Of a DNA stretch of 64,000 bases, positions 1-13,200 are shown piece by piece. The translations under genes and the position numbers were made by a program. The stretch is from Chondrosia reniformis (lineage: Eukaryota > Porifera > Demospongiae > Chondrillida > Chondrillidae), in the NCBI GenBank assembly GCA_947172415.1, contig OX359195.1, forward strand, positions 4,687,501 to 4,751,500. Reading direction: 5' to 3'. How positions within the stretch are numbered: the first letter of the stretch is position 1; each line of letters starts with the position of its first letter. The notes below the pieces were generated by a model. It had not been told where the DNA came from and searched no databases. It saw only the letters and a list, made by a program, of their open reading frames with translations.

Positions 1-137
1 TCAAAATGGAAATCTTTAATTGAAGTGCAACTATCAAAAAGTATCTACGTAACAATTAAAAACAGAGAATATAGTAAAATGTATATATTTCCAAATGCGT
101 ATATTAAAGTTCCATTTATATACATGTATATGCAGTT

Positions 138-2039
138 CTACTGCTCAGCCAACTGAATCAGACACTGTAATTTCGTAGCTAACCTTATTGGTTTCATACT
201 TTTGATAAGAAACTGTGAAATATCATCATGCTCTTCTAGAATGGCAATTTCTAGAGCTGTTCTGTTTTTGCTGTCTTTGGCACCCAAGTATGCACCATAT
301 TCAACCAGTTTATATGCCACTCTAGTCCAACCTTTAGTGGCCACCAAATGAAGTGGCGTCTTTTTATCATTTGAATCATAATGAGAAGGATTTGCACCTC
401 TGTCAAGGAGCCTTGTAATGAAAATTAACACCTGCAGAAAAAAGACAGCGCTTCCAATGATGTACATATCAGATAAAGGTAGCTACAACTTAAAAGATAT
501 AACTCACAGAGTATTCAGTTATTTTTTCCTGATTTAGTATCCAGAGCAAAGTATTACTGATATCTCCTTTGAAATTCGCTACAAATTGATCAGTATATAC
601 TTCCAGGATAGCATCTGACTTTGTCAAGTTCAATTGCTGGGTTTTTTCAACGATCTAACAAAGGTAAGGTGATATAATCTAATCTCAAAAATTGTAAATT
701 TCAAATATTGTAGTAATCCAGTAATCAAATGTACTATAATTATATTCACAATCCATTCTATTGTGAATATTGTTAAAACTGGCTTATATGTATATTATAC
801 AGATAAGAAGATGCTATATAGTTTCCTCTTGTCAGATATTCAAGTGAAGCTACTTGAGCCCTTACTCTAGCATTTAACTCAAACTAACTATATAACAGCC
901 TGTGTGCTTCTGATTATTTAAGATTTCTGTACAAATCATTTACAGAAAATGGACATTGCTGTCTGCTGGGGTTGTTAAGTGAGACACAATTATTTAATTT
1001 TGTAGTATAGTAGGTAACTGATAGCCATATAAAGTAAATAAGTAATAATTAAATACTCCATTGCAAACATCAAAAATAGAAAACTGAAAACAGTAGTCAA
1101 ACCGTAGTCAGGTATAGTCTGACCTATATACCCCATAAGCAATAGGGTCAGATAACTTCATATAAAGTGACTTGCTGCTTTGGAATGCTAGGCTAACATA
1201 ACTATAAACAGATCACTGCTAATAAAGTATAAATATAAACTATGTAGTATGTACAACAGGAAAGCATTAAGGGAGCATTACTGCAACTGTTCATTAGTGG
1301 TATCCACCAAATGCTTCTTTTGTGTTTTTCCTTCACAATGTTTAATTGAGATTGTTTGCGGTTTGATTAGCATTTAAGTGAAACCACAAAGTGGAAGCCT
1401 GCACTCAATGAGAGGAGTACTCACAATATCCCTTTTCATTATAAATATACAATATAATGTTTGCATTACAGAGGAGTGTATTCATGAGGGCAAGCATATC
1501 CTGCCACGCCCACATAGCATTAGCATTTGTATAGCAGAAGTACTGTGCATATATATTGTCGCTTGTGGAAGGTTCAGTTAAATTTTTGATAGTTTTCAGG
1601 CGATCGGTAATCACAGACTCTTTGTCTCTAATTCTTCCGTTTTATCTACATAGGTATAATGGATTACCTTTCTTAAAACTTCTTCCTTTTCGTCTCTAGT
1701 ACAAACGTGCAGTTGTTCCTCCAATGTCGCTTCTAGTAGTTCTCTCATATCCTGCGGGACAACTCTAATGTATTCTGGACTATTCTCAAGTTCTTGACCT
1801 TCGTAACTTAGATTTTGCCTCTGGCGAAAGCCTTTTCGGATTATGTCCAGAATTTCTTCGTCTGCGCGATCACCTACTTCGTTGGGAGGTTGTAAGAGAG
1901 CTAGTGACTGTGGAAAATCGTTTGCCGGGTCCTTTATTTGAGGCAAATCCATTGTGGCTCCATCTTCATTCTTTGAGACAGCGCTTGGTTCATCAGTACT
2001 GTTTAGAGCTACTGACTGTTCACAAAGTTCAATTTCCAT
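138..2039 (-). CDS. Small ankyrin-repeat protein, exon join partly unresolved
   Basis: Three coding blocks are seen. The 3' block (138-431) encodes a clear ankyrin unit (KKTPLHLVATKGW, then NRTALEIAI) and ends at TAG. It joins in phase 0, through a CTGCAG acceptor, to an exon at 508-654 (donor GTGAGT) encoding IVEKTQQLNLTKS. An acidic 5' exon (about 1615-2039, starting MEIELCEQSVAL) probably supplies the N-terminus. Its best donors (GTGATT or GTCTGT near 1614-1618) do not give the phase 0 needed by the 508-654 exon. Either the weaker in-frame donor GTAGAT after HYTY is used, or a further exon lies in 660-1610, or there are two genes. Ankyrin repeats mediate protein binding; no catalytic domain or membrane segment is visible and the partner is unknown. 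Confidence 0.6.
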
Positions 2040-2389
2040 AGTAGTAGAGTCTATTCTTTGGGCTTATACGGAGTGGTATAGACTCAGAAGTATACGTACG
2101 TCAACCTGCCAACGATCTGTATTTATTGAGCTTCTTCAGTGGTAAGTACTTTTATTGCCACGCCCCGCCCCTAGCCTTGTTAGACCAATCTCTCATGTAC
2201 TAATAAGGTGAGTAAATATACATGTGAATAATAAATTTAAAACGTATACATATGTATAAAACAAGGGTGATATGCAGGTGAGGTAGCCATGGGTTAATTG
2301 CCAGGGTAGGTACCACATTGTCAACAGTAATAAATCAATTCTTTTATTTTTACAGGCCTCTCTTAATACACTAATAATTTCTCTTCATA
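2040..2389. other. Intergenic, no feature recognised
   Basis: Between the ankyrin gene start and a LINE remnant. Presumably it holds the promoter of the minus-strand ankyrin gene. I see no ORF or clear repeat. Confidence 0.4.
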
Positions 2390-3826
2390 CATTTTACTGT
2401 CAAAACTATTATCTACTTCTTTTAACTCTTCAAGCAGACCATCTCTTACATTTCTGAGGCTAGCTAGCTAGGTTTTCCACACCTATAAAGATAAAATGGG
2501 CACATGCAGTCTTCCACTTCTATTAAGTTACAATTTTGGCATATTCTATCTTCCCTTTCTATCTGTAACCACCTTCCCTCCTCAATCCTTAGTCTTGCTG
2601 TATCACCTCTCAGTTTGACTACCAGACTTCTAACCTCACTATTTCTAATTTCAGTACTATAACTTGGTTTCTCACTATCCATCAGACTAGCTATAGGTCC
2701 TTTAGCTTGCTACTACCATTCATACTATCATTCCATTCCTTCTTAAGTTCTCTTGTAAGACAACTACATATTACTAATTTTTACTAAGGGGGTGCTGGTG
2801 GCCTGGAAGCTATGTGTGAAGATTACAGATTACAAAGCAATGGGATGGTCAGGGCTCACCTCCAGGGCAGTAAAGAAAAAGTGGCACCCCCTACCATCAA
2901 CATTTGCCCAAACTGATTACTGACTGATTACTAACTGATTTACAATTATATGTATGATGTTTGTATGATGTTTGTAATTACAGGACTCCCTGGTAGACCA
3001 GCTGTGAGCTGAAGGGACATTCCTGAGTAAAATAATAATAAAAAATAATAATAATATTACTGACTTGAATTCGTTCCCAGATAGGCTTTTACAATCAAGA
3101 ATATTCAGTTCCCTAGTAACTTTAACTTTTCAAAGATGTCTTTTATCTTAAGAATCCATCCCACCTTTATGTCCCGGGCTAGTATATGGTTAATTATCTT
3201 TTTAATCACTATGGTATCTGGCATAATCAATACATTAATACTTTAAGTCTCACTCTCTGCCTATATAGTTGGTATCCAGCCACATTCAGTTTCTAAGGCT
3301 GTAATAGGATGATGGATACCTACCCCTAGAAATCATCTAATAGCCCTATTCTGTACCCTGTCTACTGACCTATCCACTGCCCTTGTCCCCCACACTTCTG
3401 CTCCATAGTCTATGACTGTGGCTACCCCAGTTTGCTAAACAACAAAAATTGAGGGTAAAAATCTCTGGACTTGCAGATTAGAGCATTAAGGGCTCTATTA
3501 CCTTTTGTCAGCCAATCCTCCATCATCGCTCTAGTATCCAAATGCTAAGTAATAGGAATGCCTAGGGAGGTATATGAGTCTCTAATTTCAACTGGTAATC
3601 CGTTGATGGTGAATACTTTGGTGGTTCTCGGTACCTTTTTAGGTCTAACATGTAATACTCCTGATTTGTTATTGTTAATTATCAAGGAGTTAGCATCACA
3701 CCAAGAGCCTACTACGTCCAAACTCTTCTGCAGATCGTCTCCGTTGGCTTCCAAATGTACTAAGTCATCAGCATATAGTAGATGGGACATTATAAGCCTG
3801 TGTAGACAATAAACTTCAATGCACAA
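2390..3826 (-). pseudogene. Decayed non-LTR retrotransposon (RT and C-terminal zinc motif)
   Basis: Read on the minus strand, 3826-3545 encodes the RT catalytic segment SHLLYADDLVHLEANG, with the YADD box, followed by a thumb-like region (KSLDVVGSWCDANSL, then KSGVLHVRPKK). Around 3430-3330 there is LINE-typical text (YGAEVWGTRAVDRSVDRVQ), and 2682-2464 carries a C-terminal cysteine cluster (ICQNCNLIEVEDCMC). Frames are broken between these pieces and the endonuclease and 5' end are missing, so it is a dead, 5'-truncated copy. It lies downstream of PERK in the same orientation. Confidence 0.8.
2785..3058 (+). mobile_element. Possible SINE-like insertion
   Basis: A non-coding block interrupts the LINE remnant. 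It begins near a G-run (gggggtgctggtggcct) and ends in a TAA-rich tail (aataataataaaaaataata) just after ctgagtaaa. The simple-repeat tail and the position inside an older element suggest a short retroposon. No tRNA promoter boxes were firmly identified. Confidence 0.3.
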
Positions 3827-4281
3827 AATATTCAGTACATCTAGTGCAGGTATTACCTCACAAACATTTAGTATGTATAAAATTTAATATCTGTATTACA
3901 TCTATATATAGAAATCTTAGTTTCATTACAAAAATTTATGACTTATTTACATGATAGAAGTTTGTTGACAAAGGTGGTGCGGTAGCCTTTACCCTCATCA
4001 AGATGGATGATGAAGAAAATGAGATGAACACTAAAGATGCACAGAAGTAGAAGACTTGCAATTGTAAGAGGTGTGCAAGTGGATAGACAACCAGCTATAA
4101 TAGGCCTAATACTATAGCCATTGACACTTTTGGACTTTTTATTAAATGCTTTTTCTTGTCTGTGTATGTATTTCTCATATTATTTTCTGTATAATGCTGG
4201 GCTCCCATGAAAATTAACCTAATATATGGTTAATGGGTAAATACAAATACAAAAATAAACAAAGACAAAATTCATCATTGA
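3827..4281. other. PERK 3' flank, no gene
   Basis: AT-rich sequence between the LINE remnant and the PERK stop codon. It presumably contains the PERK 3' UTR. No coding potential seen. Confidence 0.4.
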
Positions 4282-7200
4282 CTAAAAAGTTGGTAGAATA
4301 TCTTCAAATGTGTCTAAATCTACAGAATTTGCCTTGTCTTTGTACTTTAAGTACTTCTCATTAATTCTTATTTGCTCAACACTTGGTCTTCCTTTTGGAT
4401 CAGCTGATAGCAACCAACGTGCTAAATCCAACTAAATAAAACAGGCAGTGAGGCAAATGCACTTAAATTTACAGTAAAAAGAATACACAAACCTCTAATT
4501 GTAAATATTGCTCCACATTTTCAGGTATTTTTCTGTTTCTGACTGCTTCTAATGTCTAATTAAAAAAATCATTAAATTTCATACAAACTGTCCAGATCAT
4601 CCTACATTTTATTTTAAGGATATAGAGATTTGATACTATTATTAATTGGTAATCTGTACTTCCTTACTTTAAGGACTCTATGTATTCTGTGAATTTTAGA
4701 AGTACACATTAGTTGTTTAAAGTTAGAATATAATTTTAAAACACTCTAAAGCAGGCTGCTTTCAATGAAGATAAATTCCAGGCTGTTTTAAATCAAGATA
4801 TTATATTACTTATATTTAAGGCACTTTAGAGAGCAAAATCAATTTTGCGTTTATTATACATTAGTGATTCAGAAATTCTATTTCCACAAATAATCTACAT
4901 ATTCCAAAAAACTATGGTCATTATGTCTATGAAGCTAAGAAAACAAGGGGAATAGTCAAAAATTCCTTGGACTAATGACTTAGGGCAAACCTACTGATCT
5001 TTGAGCTATGCAACCTGTTAATTGCATATGTACATAAATACCTTAATTCTTTCCATTTCTGTGAAGAAGGGATGATGCAGTTCATACAGAATAACACCCA
5101 ATGAAAAGATATCCACTTTGTTATCATATCTCGATCCCTCCACCTATAACAACATTATGAGAAAAGAAATGACATCATTCAGTGGTAATCACTACTTCTG
5201 AATGATTACTGCTACTGCGTGTATATCTTCAGCTGTAAGAGATAGCTGTGGTGACTGCATCATACAACAGTCTATTCTAACCTGTTCTGGGCTCATGTAA
5301 AGATGAGTACCTATGTTACCAGTCAGGCTCCTCTGTTGTAATGACCCCTGACCTACAATTAAAGACCGGATACACACTAAACACAAAGTGTACAAATAAA
5401 TACACAGAATTGGAAAATTTATTACAAATGGTGTTTATGTTAACTATTTAGGAAATATAGAATATATAGAATGCTGCTCTATTCATTGTAGTCATTGAAA
5501 ATAGGTACATTCATTACATTGATATATGCATGAATCTATACCTGGGCTTGATGTGCCACCAGTGTTTTCCTCAAAATTACCGGCAACCAGTCCAAAGTCA
5601 CCAATTTTGATGTTACCATTGGAGGAGAAGAATATGTTTGAAGGCTATAAAGTATAAAAACCAATATGAACCAAGCATAAAACCAGTAGGGTATGTACTT
5701 CAATAAGTGGATTGACAGCTTTGTAACTCTATTCCATGACGGAATCATATCTACAAACTTAGTTGCTTAAATTCCTACAATTATAACATAGCAGCTTGAG
5801 AGAAGTATGTATAGTAGTAATTAGTACATTCGTAAAGAATCTTTATAGAATCCAGAATAATATAATTACTGTGGTTTGCATACACCAACATAAATGTTAA
5901 ACTGACCTTTAGGTCCCTGTGCATCATGTCATTTTGGTGAACGTAGCACACGGCATTCAGTATCTACAGGATATCATTCATTCAATTGTTAGATGCCTTG
6001 GGTGCCACACTCGAATAATTTGTCACATGATATAAATAAAAATTCGTATAGGATACACAGCTACTTATACGTACATACATCATACAGCATATCACGGTTC
6101 CACCCTTTTGCTCATTGCGCTCCTCAGGAGACAAGAGTGGATGGGGTAAAATTCAGAGTCAAATAATGAGACATCATAGCTTGGCTACAGATTTTAAAGT
6201 TCCCTATTTTTTCAAATATGCATCCATTGTGAAAGTTAGAGATGGTAATTTGTTAACAAACCGAGATTCCCAAATGTAAGAGCATTGTTTATAAATCAAG
6301 AAACGACAGCCCTTGCTTTAAAATTACTATATCCATGTAGTAGGTAATCAATATTACAATCTCTTCGATTGTGCAAATTGGTGAAATCAAAAATAAACAA
6401 TTAAATACTTAGCTACTACCATAAGGTATACCTGTTCAAAGTAACTGAAAACAATCTTTCTAGATCTTGCAGTCACATTAGTTCTCAGCCAGTCTTTTAG
6501 GCTATCCTTCTGACACAGCTCCATCTGTATGTATAGGTAGGTTGAAAATGGCCCCATGGAGAGGGAGAGGGAATTTGACATTCCTGCACTAGCAGACTTT
6601 TCATCAAATTTGGATAGAACAGAATCATTTCCAGTGATATCTCCTAGCATGTTATACCTAGACAGCTGGTTGCTCAAGTCCCTACTATGAACAGAATTTC
6701 TAAACTCCACTTTGAATGAGTCACTTATTTCTGGTCTTTCAAGAAAGGCAATTTTATCAAATGTAGATTTGGAGGCAGCTGAAAACACCCTGCAAAGAAA
6801 AAAATGAATAAAAAGAGGTCGGAAAAAAAAATATTTCAATGAATATTGCAGATACCACACAGGGAAATAGTATACATATATAAACACTACACTCTTTCAA
6901 CAGTCCCTTTGTTTAATACAAACAGCCTTGCAATTTATGAAGTCATTATTAGAAAATGGCATTTTAGTCTATTCTCTCTATTATTTCCTTTTAAAGCTTC
7001 ACGGGCATGATAAACATAGTTTTGGAATATGGTGATTTAGATAATTCATATGTATGTATATCAAAACAGTTCAACAAAACTGGTTGTTTTATTAAATATA
7101 ATATTATATAGTTTGGATAAGTGCAATTTATGAAGACAATGTCTACAATGGCTACTTCAAGGTGACTTTTGGGAGATGTTACCTAAACAGTATAGATCCT

Positions 7201-10200
7201 ATTACTCTGTAGAAATCTCAGTACACTAAGCAAATTGCTTATTTCAGGTATGTACTACATCAAGTTTCAGGTTATATGCAGTTCCTTCCTTGTCAACCTA
7301 CATGCCACTGCTGGTGTTACTTTCCCAATCATCTTCTTGCTCCAGATCCGAAGACTCGCAAGACACATCAACAGCACTTCCACTCTCTACCCAGGCACTA
7401 AAGTACCTAACAATCCCAATGTGGTCTAAATGAGCCAAAGCTTTCACCTCTCTCATCACCCTCTCTCTAGCACTATCTCTAAATGAAGTAAAGTGGTAAA
7501 ATAAAATGTACATTAAAGATGAAAGATACGTACCTATGTTCATTACATGCTTACATTACATTACAGGCTATTTTACAGAATAGGCATAGCATGTAGGAAA
7601 ATGGTATCTTAGATTTTTCATGTGACTGTTATAGTATTCAAAATATATTTACCTTTGTGGTAGGCAAATTCTCTTGATGGCATAACCTCTGCCATCCACC
7701 TTATTGATGCAGCGGTACACTACACCGAAACCTCCTTTCCCAAGTGACTCAAATTGATGAAAATCTTCAGAAAATCTTAGAGTAAAAAGTACATATTTGC
7801 ACTGTTAGTACAACACAGGATTACTGAAGCAAGTGATTTGAGATCTAGATATCACTACATTATTGCACATACGTACGTATGCTCACGAAGTGATCATATT
7901 TTTATGTTTTTATGAAAATCATCATTTGCTCAGGTTCCGTATTACAATCTTCGTATATAATGAGATAAAGAACTAACGGTCAAACACACATATTCAAGTT
8001 CTAAGTAGGATCTCATGGCTCATCCAATTAAATGAATGCATTCTTATATTATTTCAAAATTCCAGGTTCTTGATCATAATATTTGATGAGAATTTTCTTA
8101 TTCAATCTTTTGCTCTATTCAAAGGTTTAAATATTCATCCATAGTTAAATGCCTATATAGGTAGATCTTAAATAGGAGGTTGATAGCATATCCTATTATA
8201 CAAATAATCTTATTCTACAACTATTGTCCTATTATTCTACATATATAGGTACTGAAGTGTAGGCAAAAGCTTACCTGGATCTGTTGGATTCACTTCTTTC
8301 AATACCCTGCATAATGAATGATACTATTAATGGATGAACTAGGGGAGTAATTGCACTGAGTCATGCAAAGACTACAATGATAAGCAACCAGCCAAGTGAC
8401 CACAGTCTAATCTTGGCTGGGGGACCAAAGTCCTATTAAATTGGAAATCAATGATCACCTCCCAGTTATCCAAGATGGAAAAAAATCATCAAAGGACCAC
8501 GGACAGCTGTTTTGCCCTCATTCAGGTTCATCATTGTTGTACACATCAATGATTGTGAGTTTGGATGACTGCCTTCAATTATAAATCAACCACAAGTAAA
8601 ACACTTGTGATTTCATAATAAGTGAAGGTGGAGGCTACAGTTTAAACGAGACTGAGTGCTCACAATGAAATAATGGAATTAATTGCACTGAGCTGCATAC
8701 AGGCTATGATGATAACCAAAATAATCACTGCAACATAATGAATGTTAATTGCAAAAGTAAGATAAGTCCCTGTTACAAATGACTAATTCTTAGGAGAATA
8801 ATTCATTGGGAAAGAATATTCTATAAATAATAACTACAGTACACTGGCAATTGGTAATTTAGCTACACTACGATTTCCTCCCTCAATCACGATAGTACTC
8901 CAAGTTCAGTATATAACTTACATAGGACTCTGAGAAACTTTTTGTCCTTGAACTACTAGTTTTGTTATCTGTCACCTCCTTAACAACAGAAGGTTCACCG
9001 AGGTTAGGAATCTCCGGAGAACTGTCTCTACTGACACTGCACTCTCGTTGTCTCTGAAGGTGCTGTATTTCCTCCTTTAATTGTCTTCTCTTGATGGCTG
9101 ACCTTACCATCAGCCCAAGCAATATTAATATGATTGCAGACAGTGTAGTAGGATTTTGAAATATACTTGTGAATCTAAAAATAGGAAAGTATTCCCTAAT
9201 ATATTGAAGCTATTATAAGGTACTGTAACTATTATAAAAAACAGTATAGAAAACTGTATAGGTTCTGCCACGGCTAACTAAGATTGTCAAAAATGAATTC
9301 AAAAATACAGAAGCATAGTTTGGTCTAATTGTATAGTACCATGTACCCTCTGCCAAATGAATGAAAACACGAACAAACCACATTAATCCTGGTGGGGGAG
9401 GGGGGCAGTTTATTATGTTCTAATTTTACATTCATTAATAGAAAAATAGTGCCAAACATTTAGGCTCAGGATTAGGGAAGCTGAATTAAACAATCTTACA
9501 CTTTCATGATCCTTGCAACTGGTCCAGAAGTGGAAACTTCACAGCTTTCATCATTATATCCATCTTGTGTGCAGATATCTCTGACTGGGTGGATGTACTT
9601 CATAATGGCTCTGCTGTCAATCTTATCATTTACACAAAAGTACACTCCCTTTCCAACTGGACCTTCTGTTTTATATTCTTTCCACTGATCAAGCTGTTCC
9701 AAAAGGTTTAAGTCTCTATAGATGGCTAACTGATAGTTATTACTTGTACTTGGGGTACTACATTCAGGCTGGATCATGGTGTACTCTTTCAGCGACTCTA
9801 TGTCCTCAAAAAGTACAGATTCCTCCGGGTATTCTGCTTCTATGAGTTGTAATCGTGAACTAGAAGCTTCTGGAAGAGTAGGATGGATGTAAATTTGGCC
9901 CTCATAGGAACCTAGCAGTAGAGATGGGTGAACAGATGCTGTGTTAGTTGGAAATACTATCTTCTTCAGTTGTCCTCCGTTCAACCACCAAACGTCCAAT
10001 ATAGGAGAGTTAAACTGCAAAAACACAAAGAAGAGTTCAAAGATGGATCAAATCACAATTATAAAAGCATTACTTAGAAATTTAAACTCAGCAAGCAGGG
10101 ACCACCAATTTAGAACAAAAGATTAGTACAGAATTAAACACACAGTAGGAATGCTATACACCCAACTGAAAGTTTCTGTTAGAGACTATAAGTGGTTTGT

Positions 10201-13200
10201 GCTTATGTGCACTTTGTAATTTATAACAAAGTTAAGGCCTTATTAAGGGATCCCTTCAAACTATTCAATTCTCCCTTTAAAGTTTGGTATGGTCAATATT
10301 TTCTTAAAGAAATTCTGAATCACATCATACAATTAGTGTGCGTACAGTAGTCATATACAATATCTTAAGTTTCACACGTGTGCACATGCTCTCATACCTT
10401 GTGTGACCACTCCACTAAGTTGTCCTTTGAAAAGGCATGCATTTGACCTGACAGAGCATCAATCTCAAGATTCAAACCTACATCCCCCATTCCTCCTTTG
10501 AGACAAGGAGTAGAATGGCCTTGCTCATCAAGGAGAGCTAACTTCAGACTACCTATTGAAAAGTTCCATTGCTCAATTCCAGTGACCTCATTAGCACTAC
10601 GTATCTGAGTATAGTCTTGAGTTAGTTTCAGAATTGTATCATTATTTTGTGTGTTAGTTGTGGAACAACTATTGGCTGAGCAGGAGTATAGCATCTAAAA
10701 GTAAAAAAAGCAATATAAGTGCATGTATGGTTTGAACAGTATAAACTTTCGCATAGATACAATTAGTAATACTGACAAGGAATATAGCGATTTTGAGATG
10801 CAAAGAAATAGAAAATTGGAAAACGATCACCATTTGACCGATTAAGAAATTGATGACCTGAATATAATTGATTTTTGCTCAGTAAACCTACTAGTGACCA
10901 ATTTCCTTCTGTCATCCTCTGATATTAGTAGTGAAGGCAAAGTCAATTTGGATTTTTCGTCTTTGATGTTGCTAGTTCAGAGGAATTTGGGGATATGTTT
11001 CAAGAAAACAGCTCCATTATCAACAGCTTGGCTATAGTTTTAGTCATTGGATTCGCCATTTACAGAAGCCAGCATATCCAACAAGATTGTCTGTTTCCGG
11101 AGATGTACATTCCACCATGCAAACTATTCCAACTGAAGAGACTGATGAGATTCTGAAGGTGATCAGGACTAAGGAGCACCCAAAGAAGCCAGGGTTTGTT
11201 TGCACAACACGGATAAGTGGAGGATGCTCAGAGTCCTTTCTAATGAGAAGGAACTTGCTGAGTGGATTGCCCAGCAGTTCTCGAAGGACTGGTGCTGTCA
11301 ATTTATACTGAAGGACAAGAAGAAGATGCCAGCTAAAGGGAAGCCAAGCTCCTTTATCATTGCTGCATTTCAGAAGCAGTACAGTGACTTATCCAGCCAG
11401 TACAGCCAGTTACACAGTTTTGATGATTGGATTGGAGGAGTTCATACTATTTAATGTACCAGCTGATCATTAATGTCTCTTTCATAGCATTGAGGGAGTT
11501 TGAGGCCATTGTACACTGAAACCCTTGCTCCAAGCTTTCAGGACATCAGAAGAGTTTCTAGAAAAAGAATGGCCGGGTGTGACAACAATGGAAAGAAGAG
11601 CAGAAGAACTTGAGAGGTCTAGTACCGAATGGGGTGAACATATGGATATTCAAGCAGCAGCAGTTTATTATAATGTTAACCAACAGGTGGTCACTGAGAC
11701 CGGAAAGGTCAGGTGTATACGTCGAAGATGTTCATTCACTTAGCAGGGATGGTAGAAGGTCAGGAGGGGCAGTAAAATGCATGTTATATACAGGTCCATT
11801 CATCCACCCTGTAACTTAACATTCATGAGATGAAGGTTAAACCAGTGAGTCATGTGCAAAGGACTAACCTCTCCAGTTTCTCCACTAAGGCCAAACACCA
11901 TTCTCTCTTTTGACCCCACTATCACATTTCCATCAAATGTCAGCTCATCTTCTAGCAGAATGTCTATGTTAAAAGGAAATTGGTAAAGCTTGTCTCCATC
12001 CAACATGTACAACCTTCTGTCCAGTCCAGGAAGCAGTTGAGGAGATGCCTGTGAAACAAAGGAACAGATGTATATATATATATGTATACACTTAGCTGAC
12101 AGCTTTTGTCTCTTAAACTAGCATTTCCATATCATAATTGAACTACCAATGAGATCAAGACAACTCGTTCCCTATGCATAATACAAAAGAATTGCCACTT
12201 TCAATAGGCAAATTTCACAATGACGTCATCATAAAAACGGAAGTTATCTCAAAGGGTGTTTCTTATACACGAAGTGTATAAGAACCCTAAGTTCTTTTTT
12301 TGGCAGTTTCTAGCTTCTATCAATTCGCCATCGCAATGCTGCATCACTGTACTGTTCCTGGATGTACCTCCAACAGTAAGACGGCCATTTCCTGACAATA
12401 ATTCTCTTTGTCGTTCATGGATAAAGAATATACATAGCGACGAGTGCAAAGGAGTTTGGATTATCAACAATTCTACTCGTGTGTGCAGTTTCCACTTCAC
12501 AGAATAAGCTTACCATGTTTTAAAGGGGAAAAGGAAGCGAAAGACCGTATGGACAAGTAGAATTTTGAGAAAGGATGCAGTCCCAACAATCTTGTGTGTG
12601 GAGGCTCTTTATCAAGATGTAGAAGAGCTCAAGAGGGAAAGGCACATTTATTATGCAAGGGAGGAGCAGCTGTTACACAGCCTGGAAGAGGAGAAAGGAA
12701 GACGTGACTTTTGCTTAGACCCCTTCAAAGGTAATGACTGGAAGATCTGTTATTATACAGGTTTCGTGACTTTTGGCATGTTTGAAGCATGCTTCAATAA
12801 CCTGTCACCATCAGCAATGGAAATGAGGACTTGACAAGGAAAACGTACTAGTACCCGAGACAGGACTTCTGACAAACCTGGGTCCAAATCTAAGCTGCCA
12901 CTTATGGAACACTTTTTTATGGTTATGGTACGTTTGAGACTGGGCTTGACGGTCAAAGATGTAGCAGACTGCTTTTACATTAGTCCGACAACTGTAAGCA
13001 AGACCTTCATTATGAGGATTAATCTTATGTACATCAAATTTATTGAATTGCCTATGTGGATGGATTTTTTGTCGAGAAACGGTCATCTCTAGCAAGGCAG
13101 GGTGCAACATAGTCTTCATACAGAAAAACATAATACTTTTAAGGTTTTAGTCGCCATGTTGTGGGAATTGGAGGCTGTGGTTCCGAGCTGACAAGAGGAT

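Noticed and set aside
1378..1614. Short ORFs on both strands between ankyrin exons
   Set aside because: AT-rich low-information peptides without similarity; probably intron.
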